Source: Citrobacter rodentium NBRC 105723 = DSM 16636
GTDB lineage: Bacteria; Pseudomonadota; Gammaproteobacteria; Enterobacterales; Enterobacteriaceae
Direction of reading: 5' to 3'
Assembly (NCBI RefSeq): GCF_021278985.1
Contig: NZ_CP082833.1
Coordinates: 1,054,001-1,118,000, forward strand
Length of the DNA: 64,000 nt
The notes beneath the pieces were generated by a model. The model did not search any database, was not told where the DNA came from, and worked only from the letters and a program-made list of their open reading frames with translations. Within the stretch, counting starts at the first letter, position 1. Each line of letters opens with the position of its first letter. Below, one piece after another: positions 16,942 through 27,200 of the stretch. The translations under genes were made by a program, and so were the position numbers.

Positions 16942-17709
16942 TCAGAGCGATAAAATCATCTCATCGAGACGGGAAAAGGGCGCCGGACGGGAAAGAAAAT
17001 AGCCCTGGGCGGCAAACGCTGGCGAGTTTTGTACGTCACGCCACTCTTCCGCCGTCTCCACCCCTTCCACGATCGCGCCGCGGCAGTAGCGGTTCATCAG
17101 CTGTAGCAGCAGGATAAACAGATTACGCCCTTCCGCCGTCTGGCGAAGCATCACGAACAGCTCGCGGGCGATTTTAATGTAGTCGTAGCGCACTTCGTTT
17201 AACGCTGAGAAATTCGCCATGCCGGTGCCGAAATCATCCAGCCACAGCGGACCAAACTCGCATATTGCGGCGAAGGAGGAGTCTTTCGGCAGGCGGATAT
17301 GCTCCACCAGCTCAAAGCGCAGCCAGGGCATCCGTTCGATAGTCTGCAAAATATCAGGATGCTGGCGCAGGGCAATTAAGGTTGGGCCATCGATGTTAAC
17401 GGAAGCCAGAAGCGCGTGGCGGCGGAAAAATTCCGCTTTTTGCTCCAGCAGACGGAGCTGCTCATTCACCACTTCAATACGCTGGCGCACCGTCACTTCG
17501 GCAAAATAACGGTCGGGCGCGATACGCCGGGCAGGATCGTCCGGATGGGTCACTACCGTCAGCAGCTCAACGGCCAGCAGGCGTCCGTTGGTCTGATAGA
17601 TGGGCTGGTATGTGTAAGCACGCTCACATTGCAACCAGTAGCGCCGCGCCTGCAAGCTTTCAATGCCCGTCGCAGAAGCGCTTAGCTGCTGGAGCCCCTG
17701 ATTTATCAT
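16942..17709 (-). CDS. pdeH: cyclic-di-GMP phosphodiesterase PdeH (YhjH)
   Basis: This 255-residue single-domain EAL protein matches E. coli YhjH/PdeH, the main c-di-GMP hydrolase that keeps motile cells from braking their flagella through YcgR. The EAL signature appears as VELLTVV (as in E. coli), and the metal and substrate motifs NIDGPTL, VEHIRLP, LDDFGTG and VEGVET are all present, so it should be active. A longer frame to 17823 exists, but a sigma-28 promoter lies inside it, so the ATG at 17709 is the start. It belongs to the flagellar regulon. By lowering c-di-GMP it opposes BcsA, encoded 14 kb away. Confidence 0.95.
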   Translation of the reverse strand: MINQGLQQLSASATGIESLQARRYWLQCERAYTYQPIYQTNGRLLAVELLTVVTHPDDPARRIAPDRYFAEVTVRQRIEVVNEQLRLLEQKAEFFRRHALLASVNIDGPTLIALRQHPDILQTIERMPWLRFELVEHIRLPKDSSFAAICEFGPLWLDDFGTGMANFSALNEVRYDYIKIARELFVMLRQTAEGRNLFILLLQLMNRYCRGAIVEGVETAEEWRDVQNSPAFAAQGYFLSRPAPFSRLDEMILSL

Positions 17710-17753
17710 CTCCGATGTCCCGTGGTTGAGAGTGTGCTGCCCGGACTCATCAG

Positions 17754-17780
17754 TTATCGGCGCTCTGGTGCAGAACTTTA
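17754..17780 (-). promoter_or_regulatory. FliA (sigma-28) promoter of pdeH
   Basis: On the minus strand TAAAGTTC-N11-GCCGATAA matches the sigma-28 consensus TAAAGTTT-N11-GCCGATAA with one mismatch and exact spacing. It lies 45 bp before the pdeH ATG. E. coli pdeH is a class 3 flagellar gene, which agrees. Confidence 0.9.
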
Positions 17781-17849
17781 TGTCGTGTATGCGCAAAATC
17801 AAAAACGACAGCGCAAAAATCAACGCAGAATACGGACTGGCTCAAGAAA

Positions 17850-17870
17850 ATAATGGAACGTTGTTTTAAT
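17850..17870. promoter_or_regulatory. candidate KdgR operator upstream of kdgK
   Basis: TAATGGAACGTTGTTTTAAT resembles the KdgR box, whose core is TGAAAC...TGTTTCA. It is about 67 bp before kdgK, a known KdgR target in enterobacteria. Confidence 0.5.
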
Positions 17871-17936
17871 ATGGTTGACCACTAAACACCCACAGCGCAC
17901 ACTAACGCTAATTTTTTTCCAGGTAGGTTCACGACT

Positions 17937-18866
17937 ATGTCCAAAAAGATTGCCGTGATTGGCGAATGCATGATCGAACTGTCACAGAAAGGCGCTGACG
18001 TTCAGCGCGGCTTCGGTGGCGATACGTTGAATACTTCCGTTTATATTGCCCGCCAGGTCGACGCTGCGGCGCTCTCCGTCCACTACGTCACCGCACTCGG
18101 CACGGACAGTTTCAGCCAGCAGATGCTGGAGTCATGGCAGGGCGAAAACGTTGATACCTCGCTGACCCAGCGTATGGAAAACCGTCTGCCGGGTCTTTAC
18201 TACATTGAAACCGACAGCAGCGGCGAGCGCACCTTTTACTACTGGCGCAATGAGGCGGCGGCGAAATTCTGGCTGGAGAGCGAGCAGTCGGCGGCAATCT
18301 GCGAGGAGCTGGCGACGTTTGACTATCTCTACCTGAGCGGCATCAGCCTGGCGATCCTCAGCCCTTCCAGCCGTGAAAAGCTGCTGTCGCTGCTGCGCGA
18401 GTGCCGCGCCAACGGCGGAAAAGTGATTTTCGACAACAATTACCGTCCGCGCCTGTGGACCAGCGCTGAAGAGACGCAGCAGGTTTATCAGCAGATGCTG
18501 GAATGCACCGACATCGCCTTCCTGACGCTGGATGATGAAGACGCGCTGTGGGGCAAAAAGCCGGTTGAAGAGGTGATCGCGCGGACGCACGCCGCTGGCG
18601 TACAGGAAGTGGTGGTGAAACGCGGCGCGGACTCCTGCATGGTGTCCATCAAAGGGGAAAACCTGATTGACGTCCCGGCGGTGAAGCTGCCGAAAGAGAA
18701 GGTGGTCGATACGACTGCCGCAGGCGACTCCTTCAGCGCCGGCTATCTGGCGATCCGTCTGACCGGCGGCGATGCGGTTGAGGCCGCGAAGCGCGGCCAC
18801 CTGACTGCCAGCACGGTGATCCAGTACCGCGGGGCGATTATCCCCCTCGACGCCATGCCGCAGTAA
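17937..18866 (+). CDS. kdgK: 2-keto-3-deoxygluconate kinase KdgK
   Basis: This 309-residue PfkB-family kinase has the same length and sequence pattern as E. coli KdgK. It phosphorylates 2-keto-3-deoxygluconate to KDPG, the entry step into the lower Entner-Doudoroff pathway for hexuronates and pectin or alginate breakdown products. The N-terminal GGDTLNTSVYIAR substrate loop and the C-terminal DTTAAGDSFSAGY (catalytic Asp in GD) are both clear. The ATG has an AGGTAGG ribosome site about 12 nt upstream. The gene is monocistronic, flanked upstream by a KdgR-like box and downstream by a REP element. Confidence 0.97.
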   Translation: MSKKIAVIGECMIELSQKGADVQRGFGGDTLNTSVYIARQVDAAALSVHYVTALGTDSFSQQMLESWQGENVDTSLTQRMENRLPGLYYIETDSSGERTFYYWRNEAAAKFWLESEQSAAICEELATFDYLYLSGISLAILSPSSREKLLSLLRECRANGGKVIFDNNYRPRLWTSAEETQQVYQQMLECTDIAFLTLDDEDALWGKKPVEEVIARTHAAGVQEVVVKRGADSCMVSIKGENLIDVPAVKLPKEKVVDTTAAGDSFSAGYLAIRLTGGDAVEAAKRGHLTASTVIQYRGAIIPLDAMPQ

Positions 18867-18877
18867 GATTCGCGGTT

Positions 18878-18907
18878 GCCCGGTAGCGCTGGCGCTTACC
18901 GGGCCTG
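18878..18907. repeat. REP-like palindrome between kdgK and yhjJ
   Basis: CCCGGTAGCGCTGGCGCTTACCGGGCCTG is a REP variant of the CCCGGTAGCGC type. It lies between two convergent genes and may act as a terminator or mRNA end barrier. Confidence 0.8.
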
Positions 18908-18919
18908 CGAAAAAGCTGG

Positions 18920-20419
18920 TTACTGCACCGCCGGAATATCCGTCACTTCCGGATGCGCCTCATCCGTCTCTACGGGCGCAGCGGCGGTCGTCGTCGGCGC
19001 CATAATCTGCTCCCAGGTCGCCTGCAACTCCTTCATGTTAAATTCCGCTTCGCCCTGCGGTTGCAACAGGATCAGCGCCATCTCCTGCGACAGCTGCTGA
19101 CGCAGGCTCTGATTCAACATCTCCACGGTCAGCGTATTCAGAAAGTCCTGACGCAAACGTTGATACTGCTCTGGTGCGATATCCACCACCTGATTTTGCA
19201 GCGAACGCAGACGCTGGCTCATAAGAATGTCGGTAGTGGTGCGGCCATAGGTGGCGAACAGTTTTTGCAGTTCCAGATTCTTTTGCGCCACCAGTGCGTT
19301 GAACTCCTCTTCCGGCAGGCCGTTATCGCGCACCTTCGCCAGCTCGCTCGCCACGATGTTCAGGCCAGCGTTGAGCTTATCGTTCGGCGATTGAATGTTG
19401 ATGGCGCACTGGGCGCGCAGGTACAGAACGCGGCAGTCAAAGCCGAAATCGATATTTTTAACGTTGCTTTTGCTTAGCGCCTGCTGAACGTGCCAGAACA
19501 GCGCTTCGCGCGCTACATCCGCGCGCCAGTAGCGCAGCAGCGCCGAGGATTCGCGGATGGGCTGCCACGGCGTGTCCCACATAATGGACAAGCGATCCTG
19601 GCGCACCATGTTGGTCATGATGCTGACCGCCTCCGCGCGCAGCGGCGACAGCGTCGGCAGCGGCGCTGGCGTTTCGCGCTTGCCGGTCAGCTCGCCGAAG
19701 GTTTTGTTGATCTGCTCGGTAACCGTTCGCGCATCGACGTTGCCGACGATAATCAGCGTCATCGCGTCCGGGGTGTACCATTTCTGATAGAAATCGTGAA
19801 TTTTCTCCGCATCAACCGGTTTTTTCAGCGGTTCGGCAGGATCGTGTCCCAGCAGCGCCGAGCCTTTCAGGCGGTAACGCCACCAGCCTTCTTTGGTATC
19901 AGCCGGCAGCGTAGCGACCATGTCTTTGCTGCTGAGCGCATGGGCCACCGTCTCCGGGGAGATCGTCAGCTTGCCCATCGTGTTCGCCAGATAGGTCAGC
20001 GACTCTTTCAGCAGATCGTTACGGTTGTTGGGCAGGCTAAGCTGGTACTGCGTGGAATCATAGGTGACGGTGACGGGCGGCATCGGACGCTTGCGGGTGG
20101 GGTCGGACGCCTGCATCCACAGGGAGCGGGCCTGGGTGGCATCGAGGCCGCCGCTCTGGGTTAACGCAATACGGGGAATAACGTGACTGAAACCGCTCTG
20201 TTGGGTACTTTCGGTGAGCGAACCGGTATTTACCAGCAGGCGGACCTCTATGCGGTCGCTGGGGCGCTGCGGAGTGGCTAACACCTGCCAGTGTAAGCCA
20301 TTCGCCAGCGTTCCCTGTTGCCATGCCGGGTCAGGCTGGAACGCATCTGCCTGCACATAGCCGGCAGTGGCCATCATCAGCAAACCGCCCGCCAGAAGTC
20401 GAATTTTTGTACCCTGCAT
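18920..20419 (-). CDS. yhjJ: M16-peptidase-like protein YhjJ, zinc site lost
   Basis: This 499-residue protein matches E. coli YhjJ (498 residues). A signal peptide (residues 1-25, ending YVQADA) predicts a periplasmic location. Two M16 (insulinase-type) domains follow. The zinc motif HxxEH expected around residue 80 is replaced by FSHVIPRIAL, with no Glu-His pair, so it should not be an active metalloprotease. E. coli YhjJ shares this loss, so it is a family trait, not decay. The second half has the usual FDCRVLYLRAQCAINIQS and NALVAQKNLELQ segments. The function is unknown. Confidence 0.9.
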   Translation of the reverse strand: MQGTKIRLLAGGLLMMATAGYVQADAFQPDPAWQQGTLANGLHWQVLATPQRPSDRIEVRLLVNTGSLTESTQQSGFSHVIPRIALTQSGGLDATQARSLWMQASDPTRKRPMPPVTVTYDSTQYQLSLPNNRNDLLKESLTYLANTMGKLTISPETVAHALSSKDMVATLPADTKEGWWRYRLKGSALLGHDPAEPLKKPVDAEKIHDFYQKWYTPDAMTLIIVGNVDARTVTEQINKTFGELTGKRETPAPLPTLSPLRAEAVSIMTNMVRQDRLSIMWDTPWQPIRESSALLRYWRADVAREALFWHVQQALSKSNVKNIDFGFDCRVLYLRAQCAINIQSPNDKLNAGLNIVASELAKVRDNGLPEEEFNALVAQKNLELQKLFATYGRTTTDILMSQRLRSLQNQVVDIAPEQYQRLRQDFLNTLTVEMLNQSLRQQLSQEMALILLQPQGEAEFNMKELQATWEQIMAPTTTAAAPVETDEAHPEVTDIPAVQ

Positions 20420-20600
20420 GTGAACCCCTGATCAACAATCCTGGTAATAAAAAAGACAGACCAGTAAGCCCGTCTGAATATGACGTAGAAAACACTTCGT
20501 GTTAGACCGCAAGAACCGAAAAATGTCACGTAAGAAGTGAAATAAACCCAAGCCTTCATGTTGAAGGATTAGGGAGCAGGGGTCAATTATGCGCAGGAGC

Positions 20601-20624
20601 CCGCAGCCCCACAAGGGACTGCGG
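20601..20624 (-). terminator. possible hairpin after dctA
   Basis: CCGCAG-CCCCACAAGGGA-CTGCGG forms a stable stem 16-39 bp beyond the dctA stop. It lacks a T run, so its role as an intrinsic terminator is uncertain. Confidence 0.4.
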
Positions 20625-20639
20625 TCATAAGGATTGAAA

Positions 20640-21926
20640 TTATGAGGATATTTCGTGCGTTTTGCCGTCCGGCGCACGATTATTCAGCACATCGTCGAGC
20701 TTCTGGTGATCCAGCTCTTTCACCCATTTCGCCACCACGACCGTCGCCACGCCGTTACCGACCAGGTTAGTCAGCGCACGGGCTTCAGACATGAAGCGGT
20801 CGATACCGAGGATCAGCGCCAGACCCGCCACCGGCAGATGGCCTACCGCAGAGATGGTTGCCGCCAGCACGATAAAGCCGCTTCCGGTAACGCCAGCCGC
20901 CCCTTTGGAAGAGAGTAGCAGCACCACCAGCAGCGTAATCTGATGGAAGATATCCATATGGCTGTTGGTCGCCTGGGCGATAAACACCGCCGCCATCGTC
21001 AGGTAGATCGACGTTCCGTCAAGGTTAAACGAGTAGCCAGTGGGGATCACCAGCCCGACAACCGACTTGCGGCAGCCAAGCTTTTCCATCTTATCGAGCA
21101 TCCGCGGCAGCGCAGACTCAGAGGAAGAGGTCCCCAGCACAATCAGCAGTTCTTCACGGATATAGCGGATAAATTTGAAGATGCTAAAGCCCGTCGCGCG
21201 GGCGATAGAGCCCAGCACCAGCACGACGAACAGGATACAGGTGATGTAGAAGCAGATAATCAGCTGCCCCAACTGCACCAGCGAGCCCACGCCATATTTG
21301 CCGATGGTGAAAGCCATCGCCCCGAACGCACCGATCGGCGCCAGGCGCATAATCATGTTGATAATGCCGAAAATGACCTGCGAGAAGCTTTCGATCACGT
21401 TGAAAATCAGCTGGCCTTTGCTGCCCAGACGATGCAGGGCGAAGCCAAACAGCACCGCAAACAGCAGCACCTGCAGGATGTTGCCGCTGGCAAACGCGCC
21501 GATGACGCTGCCCGGGATCACATCCATCAGGAAGGCGACAATGCCCTGGTCTTTCGCCTGCTCGGCGTATACCGCCACCGCCTGCGCATCAAGGGTAGCC
21601 GGATCGACGTTCATCCCGGCGCCTGGCTGCACGACGTTGACGATAATCAGACCGATGATCAGCGCAATGGTACTGACAATCTCAAAGTAAAGCAGCGCCA
21701 CCGCGCCGGTACGACCGACCGCCTTCATGCTTTCCATACCTGCAATGCCGGTAACGACAGTACAGAAGATGACAGGAGCGATGATCATCTTAATCAGCTT
21801 AACGAACGCGTCGCCAAGCGGTTTCATTTGTGCGCCCAGTTCAGGGTAGTAATGGCCAAGGAGGATACCAATGGCGATTGCTGTCAGGACCTGAAAATAA
21901 AGGCTTTTGAACAGAGAGGTTTTCAT
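20640..21926 (-). CDS. dctA: aerobic C4-dicarboxylate transporter DctA
   Basis: This 428-residue protein is the same length as E. coli DctA and nearly identical to it. It is a dicarboxylate/amino acid:cation symporter that takes up succinate, fumarate, malate and aspartate under aerobic conditions. Diagnostic stretches are TSSSESALPRMLDKME (the serine-rich re-entrant loop, near residue 270), GYSFNLDGTSIY and SKGAAGVTGSGF. In E. coli dctA is induced through DcuSR and CRP, and DctA itself acts as a co-sensor of DcuS. It lies alone between yhjJ and pdeK. Confidence 0.97.
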   Translation of the reverse strand: MKTSLFKSLYFQVLTAIAIGILLGHYYPELGAQMKPLGDAFVKLIKMIIAPVIFCTVVTGIAGMESMKAVGRTGAVALLYFEIVSTIALIIGLIIVNVVQPGAGMNVDPATLDAQAVAVYAEQAKDQGIVAFLMDVIPGSVIGAFASGNILQVLLFAVLFGFALHRLGSKGQLIFNVIESFSQVIFGIINMIMRLAPIGAFGAMAFTIGKYGVGSLVQLGQLIICFYITCILFVVLVLGSIARATGFSIFKFIRYIREELLIVLGTSSSESALPRMLDKMEKLGCRKSVVGLVIPTGYSFNLDGTSIYLTMAAVFIAQATNSHMDIFHQITLLVVLLLSSKGAAGVTGSGFIVLAATISAVGHLPVAGLALILGIDRFMSEARALTNLVGNGVATVVVAKWVKELDHQKLDDVLNNRAPDGKTHEISS

Positions 21927-22092
21927 AGGGTGTCCTTGAAGTAAAAACCACAGGTCTTGTAAGGTTATGGTTAACCTGCGGCCTTAAAATAACACCCCGA
22001 CAACATGACAGAAATGCACCAGGATCATAATTGAAACAAAAATGTTAAAAAGTTTGAGCTGGCTCGCACAAGTTCACCCTTTTATAACTATT

Positions 22093-24090
22093 TTAATTAA
22101 CAGAGTTGTGCTGTAGATACTGTGCTTCGAAGATTTCCGCCGTCACCGCGCGGCCAAAAAGGTAGCCCTGAGCGATTTCCACCCCTGCGCCGGTCAGCCA
22201 GTCACGCTGCACGTCATTCTCAACCCCTTCAGCGATCGTTTGCAGGTTCAGGCTGCGCGCCAGCAGGATAATGGCAGAGATCATACTGTTATCCTCCGGC
22301 AGCCCCTCAACGAACATTTTGTCAATTTTCAGCATATCTATCGGCACGGATTTCATATGCTGAAGCTGGCGCAGCCCCGCATAGCCCATGCCAAAATCAT
22401 CCAGCGCGATGCGCACGCCGGCGTTACGCAGAGGGCGCAGAATCGCCACCGCGGCATGCGGATCGTCGATACGGCGACTTTCCGTGACCTCCAGAATCAG
22501 CATGCCCGGCTGGATACGGTAACGGTTCAGCAGCGCAAGCATGTCTTTGACCATATCCGGATGCATCAGCTGCAGCGCCGACAGGTTGACCGACAGCGGC
22601 AGCGCAATCCCGCGCTCTTGCCAGGCGGCAAGCTGGCGACAGGCCTCCTCCAGCACCCAGTGGCCGAGGGTGACCATCAGGCCGCAGCTTTCAATCTGCT
22701 CAATAAGCCCTTCCGGCAGCGCCCAGCTACCGTCCGGCTGCTGCATTCGCAGCAGCGCCTCCACGCTCACCACCCTGCCGCTGGCGATATCCACCTGCGG
22801 CTGAAGCCAGAGCGCGAACTGATGGTTTTCCATCGCGGTGAGAATATCGCTCTCTTCGGTCAGCCGTTTCTGCGCCGCTTCCATTTGTTCAGGTTCGAAG
22901 AACTGAATCTGGTTTTTACCTTTTCGCCGGGCGGTGAACGCAGCGGAGATGGCGCGGCTATACAGCTGCTCGGCGCTAAGGTTGCCATAAAACATCGCCA
23001 CGCCAATGCTGCAGCTCGGGCGCAGCTGGATCCCCTGAACGGGCAGACGCTCATTAATGATTGTGAGCACTTGCTGACCCAGCGTAATGGCGTGCCACGG
23101 CTCTTTCACGCCGTGAGCGATAATCGCAAAGTCATATCCGCTGACCTGAGCCAGCACCATTCTCGGGGAAATTACCGATTTCAGTTTTTCCACCAGCGTT
23201 AACAGCAGGATCTCCCGCTGCGCCTCCTGCAGTACGCCTGCCGTATCGCGCAGGGTTTCGCAGGTGACAATCATCAGCGCGGTGGTCTGCTGCCGCGCCG
23301 CCACCTGCTCCAGCAGCCCCATCAGGAAGGCTTTATTCGGCAGTTCGGAAACCGGGAAGCGCATCGCGTTGCCCGTCAGCTCCTCGCTTTGCCGTTTGAC
23401 CAGCTGTTGATTGAGGTTGTAGCTGCGCACCAGCATGCCAATCTCATCGTCATGATGCAGACGCGGCAGCGCCAGCTGATGGCCAATAAGTTCCTGCTGG
23501 GGGATATCGTTCAGCTCGCGGGCGATTTTGCGCAACGGGTGCAAAATCAGGCGGTTCACGCACCAGCTAATCGCCACGGTCAGCATCAGCGATAAAAGTA
23601 AGTAAATAGTCACTAACGTAGAGAGGGCGCTCATGACGAACTTATACATACGGTATGAATCCGCCTGCAGCACCAGATAGGCCAGCGGCTGCGGATTCGC
23701 CGGGCGTTCAAGCGAATAAACCGGCAGCGAAATCTGCACCGGCAGCTCGAACAGGCGGGTCACCATCACCGGCACGGGCCGTTCGGGGATAAAGCTCATG
23801 CGCAGCGCCTGAAACTGGTTTGGCAGCACCACATCGGCGCGGCGGACCACACCAGCCGGTTTGATGCTGGCAAGAATGGATTCCGCTTCGCGGATATCGC
23901 CTTTCAGGATCGCCGCTGACAGAGGTTCTCGTACGGATCGCGCGATGCTTTCCAGTTGCGTAGCCGTGTTATAGCGGTTCTGCTGGACCAGATGGAACAG
24001 CAAAACGGTGCAAAACATAAAAACGAACACCATGACAACGGCCGCGACCATCGCCATCTGCTTGATTGTTAACGAGCGACTTACGCGCAA
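22093..24090 (-). CDS. pdeK: c-di-GMP phosphodiesterase-like PdeK (YhjK), degenerate GGDEF plus EAL
   Basis: This 665-residue membrane protein matches E. coli YhjK. The order of parts is: first membrane segment (about 12-35), periplasmic sensory region to about 150, second membrane segment (about 155-178), HAMP-like linker, a GGDEF domain (about 245-400) and an EAL domain (about 415-655). The GGDEF motif is SGYDF, so cyclase activity is lost. The EAL domain keeps SVEALLRMQ, VNLSALQL, LEVTESRRI and AEGVEN, but DDFGTG is DDFGMG, so activity is plausible but not certain. It sits just downstream of the cellulose operon in the same direction, 169 bp after bcsC with a REP element between. Confidence 0.92.
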   Translation of the reverse strand: MRVSRSLTIKQMAMVAAVVMVFVFMFCTVLLFHLVQQNRYNTATQLESIARSVREPLSAAILKGDIREAESILASIKPAGVVRRADVVLPNQFQALRMSFIPERPVPVMVTRLFELPVQISLPVYSLERPANPQPLAYLVLQADSYRMYKFVMSALSTLVTIYLLLSLMLTVAISWCVNRLILHPLRKIARELNDIPQQELIGHQLALPRLHHDDEIGMLVRSYNLNQQLVKRQSEELTGNAMRFPVSELPNKAFLMGLLEQVAARQQTTALMIVTCETLRDTAGVLQEAQREILLLTLVEKLKSVISPRMVLAQVSGYDFAIIAHGVKEPWHAITLGQQVLTIINERLPVQGIQLRPSCSIGVAMFYGNLSAEQLYSRAISAAFTARRKGKNQIQFFEPEQMEAAQKRLTEESDILTAMENHQFALWLQPQVDIASGRVVSVEALLRMQQPDGSWALPEGLIEQIESCGLMVTLGHWVLEEACRQLAAWQERGIALPLSVNLSALQLMHPDMVKDMLALLNRYRIQPGMLILEVTESRRIDDPHAAVAILRPLRNAGVRIALDDFGMGYAGLRQLQHMKSVPIDMLKIDKMFVEGLPEDNSMISAIILLARSLNLQTIAEGVENDVQRDWLTGAGVEIAQGYLFGRAVTAEIFEAQYLQHNSVN

Positions 24091-24198
24091 TATTGTCTCC
24101 CCCGGAAATCCCTGTATGCCGCCCGAGTATACCCGATCGTCGCGGTATTAAGAGAGGTCTCATCTGAAACGGACTTTTCTTAATACCGGCCAGCGTTT

Positions 24199-24229
24199 GC
24201 CGGATGGCGGCTACGCCTTATCCGGCCTG
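24199..24229. repeat. REP element between bcsC and pdeK
   Basis: TGCCGGATGGCGGCTACGCCTTATCCGGCCTG forms one standard REP palindrome downstream of bcsC. It closely resembles the REP units inside the 5' end of bcsC. Confidence 0.9.
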
Positions 24230-24259
24230 CTGATCGTTGCGTCGTCCTCTTCCCGGCCA

Positions 24260-27200
24260 TTACCAGTCTGCGTAAGGCACCAGCGGCTGCGGCGGTAAAT
24301 CCATATCCCCCTGCCAGCCCGCAGCGGAATAACGTACGTAGAGCAAAAAATGGCTTGGGGTGTAATCTTTCGCCTGCTGAATATCAATGGCGGTGCCGAC
24401 AAACCAGTTGGAGGTCACGCGCCGTTCAACCAGCGCCCGCGCGGTATAACCAAAGCCCTGGCTGCTGCCGCCGTCGTTGGTCTGCTCCCGCGCCGCGCTC
24501 TGGTAATCCGCCGGGATAAGATTCATCAGCGGATAGCGCGGCATCGTTTTGGTGCGGGAATGCGACCACGAAACGGAGCCGCCCAGCTCCCAGGACCAGT
24601 TTTCGGTCCGCTGCCGCCACATCACCGGCACCGCGAACGACAGATACTCCTGCGGGCTGTAATAACCGCCCTGACCGAGAGAGTAGCCGCTAAGGTCCTT
24701 ATCGTAGTGCCAGATCATATTGTTCAGGCCAACGGTGACGCGGCGGTTATTCTCGTTAATCACCTTGTAGTAGTAACCGGTCATCCAGCGCACCCGCCAG
24801 TTGTCGGCCACGTTTTTGCCGGTGAGCTGGTCGCCGCTGAGCGAGGCCCAGACGCCGTTGGCTTCCCCTTTGTCGTAGCTGAGGCTGATGCCGCCGCCGT
24901 CGGCGCGCACGCCGCCCCATTTTTTGCCAGTGTTAACGTCGTTGCTGTCGCCGTTATGGCTTTGCGCATCCTTCTGGCCGCCAAAGGCCAGCAGCGAGCT
25001 GGAGACAGGCCGACGATGCGCGTTCAGCGTATAGCCTAGCGGTCCGATATCGCTGCTGTAGCTGACGCCGCCGACCACATCTACCACATTGAAGCCCATC
25101 GGCGTGGTGCCGATATCCCAGCTCCAGGTGTCGTTTGCCCAGCCGACCGCCACGCTCGCCCCGGTATCCGACTGACTGCGGTTGCCGCTACACTCCTCCA
25201 GCGTACAGGTGCCCCAGTTATCGTCATAGCGTCCGTCGGCATCGGTTGCGAAACTGCCGACGTTCATATTGACCAGATCGGTGCGGAAGAACATCCGCCC
25301 GTCGGACCAGGGCGCATCGACGTGGAGCATGGTGGTATGCGCTTTCAGATCGGAGTAGCCGCCGGTGCCGCTTGAGCCCCAGTAATCATGCTCAAGGGTG
25401 ACGTTGAGATCCTGCTGCCGGTATAAATCCGCCGCATCGCTGCGCACGCCGCGCTTCAGCCAGTCATCTTTTTCATCATTGCGGGTCAGGCGGGTAAAGG
25501 TGTCGTTATCCTGCGGACGCGTCGGGGTGATATCGGCAGCGACCATCGCGTCTTTATACGTCTCCAGCGCCCGCTGGGGTTCGCCGCTCTGCGCCTGGAA
25601 TCTCGCGGCGTCCCGCAGCACCATTGCGCTTTCCATCGACGGCGACTGCGATTTCGCCCGGGGGATCAGCGCGCTGAAGGTTTGCTTTGCCGCTGCGGTG
25701 TCGCCAAGCTGCATTTGCGCCAGCGCCACCCGACGCTGCACAGAGATGGACGGCTCTGCGGTCGCAGGCAGTTTTGCCAGCCGCGCGCGCGCCGCCGCTT
25801 TGTCGCCCTGAGCGATATCGAGTTCGGTCAGTCCCAGCAGGGCGTCAACGTTGTCCGGTTCGCGCGCCAGCACGCGGTTATAGTCGCCGCGGGCGGTCGC
25901 ATAGTCCCGCCGCTGCTGCGCCCAGTCGGCCAGCGTTAAGTCGAGACGCGTGGAGGCGGGCTGCTGGCGCAGCAGCGCTTCCGCCTCAGCTTCTTTACCG
26001 CTGTCGCGAAGACGGTTTGCGGTTTCCAGTACCTGATTGCTTTGCAGCCGCTCCGCCAGTTCCTGAATATTCGCGTTCCACTGACTGCGCGGCAGCGCAT
26101 TGAGATGCGCCAGCGCCGCGCGATCGCGCTCGGCGCCCGAGAGATACAGCCCGTAGGCGTACACCTGCTCCGGATCGTTTGGTTTCTGCCGCGCCAGCGC
26201 GCTCATCTGCGCGTCGGCCTGGCTGCGCTGTCCGGCCTGCCATAAATCGCGTGCCAGACGGTAGGTAATCCAGACGCTGCCGGGGTCCAGCGCCAGCCGA
26301 CGACGATGCAACTCCGCGGCCTGCGCCCAGTTGCCCTGGCTCTCCAGCGTTTCCGCCTGCTGCGCCAGACGATCGTTTTCCAGCCCGCGCTCAATATCAT
26401 CAATACTGCGGCGCTGGCTGGCGGAAAGGGTGGCGATAAACGCGCTGGCTTTTTCCGGCGACTGCTGGCGATAGAGATTCGCCAGACCGCGCACGGCGTT
26501 GGTGTTGCCGCTGTCCATGCGCAGGGTTTGCTGGTAATAGCGCTCCGCCGCCGGATAATCTTTGCGCGCCATCGCCGCGTCGCCCAGCCCCAGCACCGCA
26601 TAGCTGTCGGTGTTATCGATATTTCTCGCCTGCTGATAAAGACGTTCGGCCTGGTCGATATCGTTGGCCTTCAGCGCGGCGTCGCCCTGCTGGATAGCCA
26701 GCCAGTAGCTGTTGACCTTCAGCAGGCTTTGCCACTTATCGCGGCTCGGGCTTTGCGGGTCTATTGCCAGCGCTTTCTTAAACTGCGCCACGGCGCTGGC
26801 GCGATCGCCGCGCTGTGAATAAGCCTGGCCCAGCGCGCCCACGGCCTCGCTGTCATTTTGATTGGCTTTCACCGCCTGCTGCAATTCCGCCACCGCGTTA
26901 CCGCCCTGCCCGGCTTCTACCGCCGCCAGCCCCTGCGCGCGGGCGCGGAACGCCGGATCGGCAAGCTGTTGTTGCTGTTTACTCAGATTACCGCGCGCCG
27001 CCTCCACGCTGTCGCCTTCGCTAAAGACGGTAAGGTATTTTTGCAGCGCTTTCACGCTGGCATCGCTGACCGGCAGATCTTTAATCTGCGCGTACCAGAT
27101 ATTGGCGGCGGCGTTGCGTCCGCTGCTGGATTTCGCCATCTGCTCGAGCACGGCAAAGCCCTCCGCCGGTCGGTCGCTATCAAACAGCAGCTGCGCCAGC

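Noticed and set aside
18920..20419. yhjJ as a decayed protease gene
   Set aside because: The missing HxxEH zinc site is shared with E. coli YhjJ, so it is a feature of the family and not local decay.
20943..21944. 333-codon frame opposite dctA
   Set aside because: The product is extremely rich in His, Arg and Asp, typical of the antisense of a membrane protein gene.
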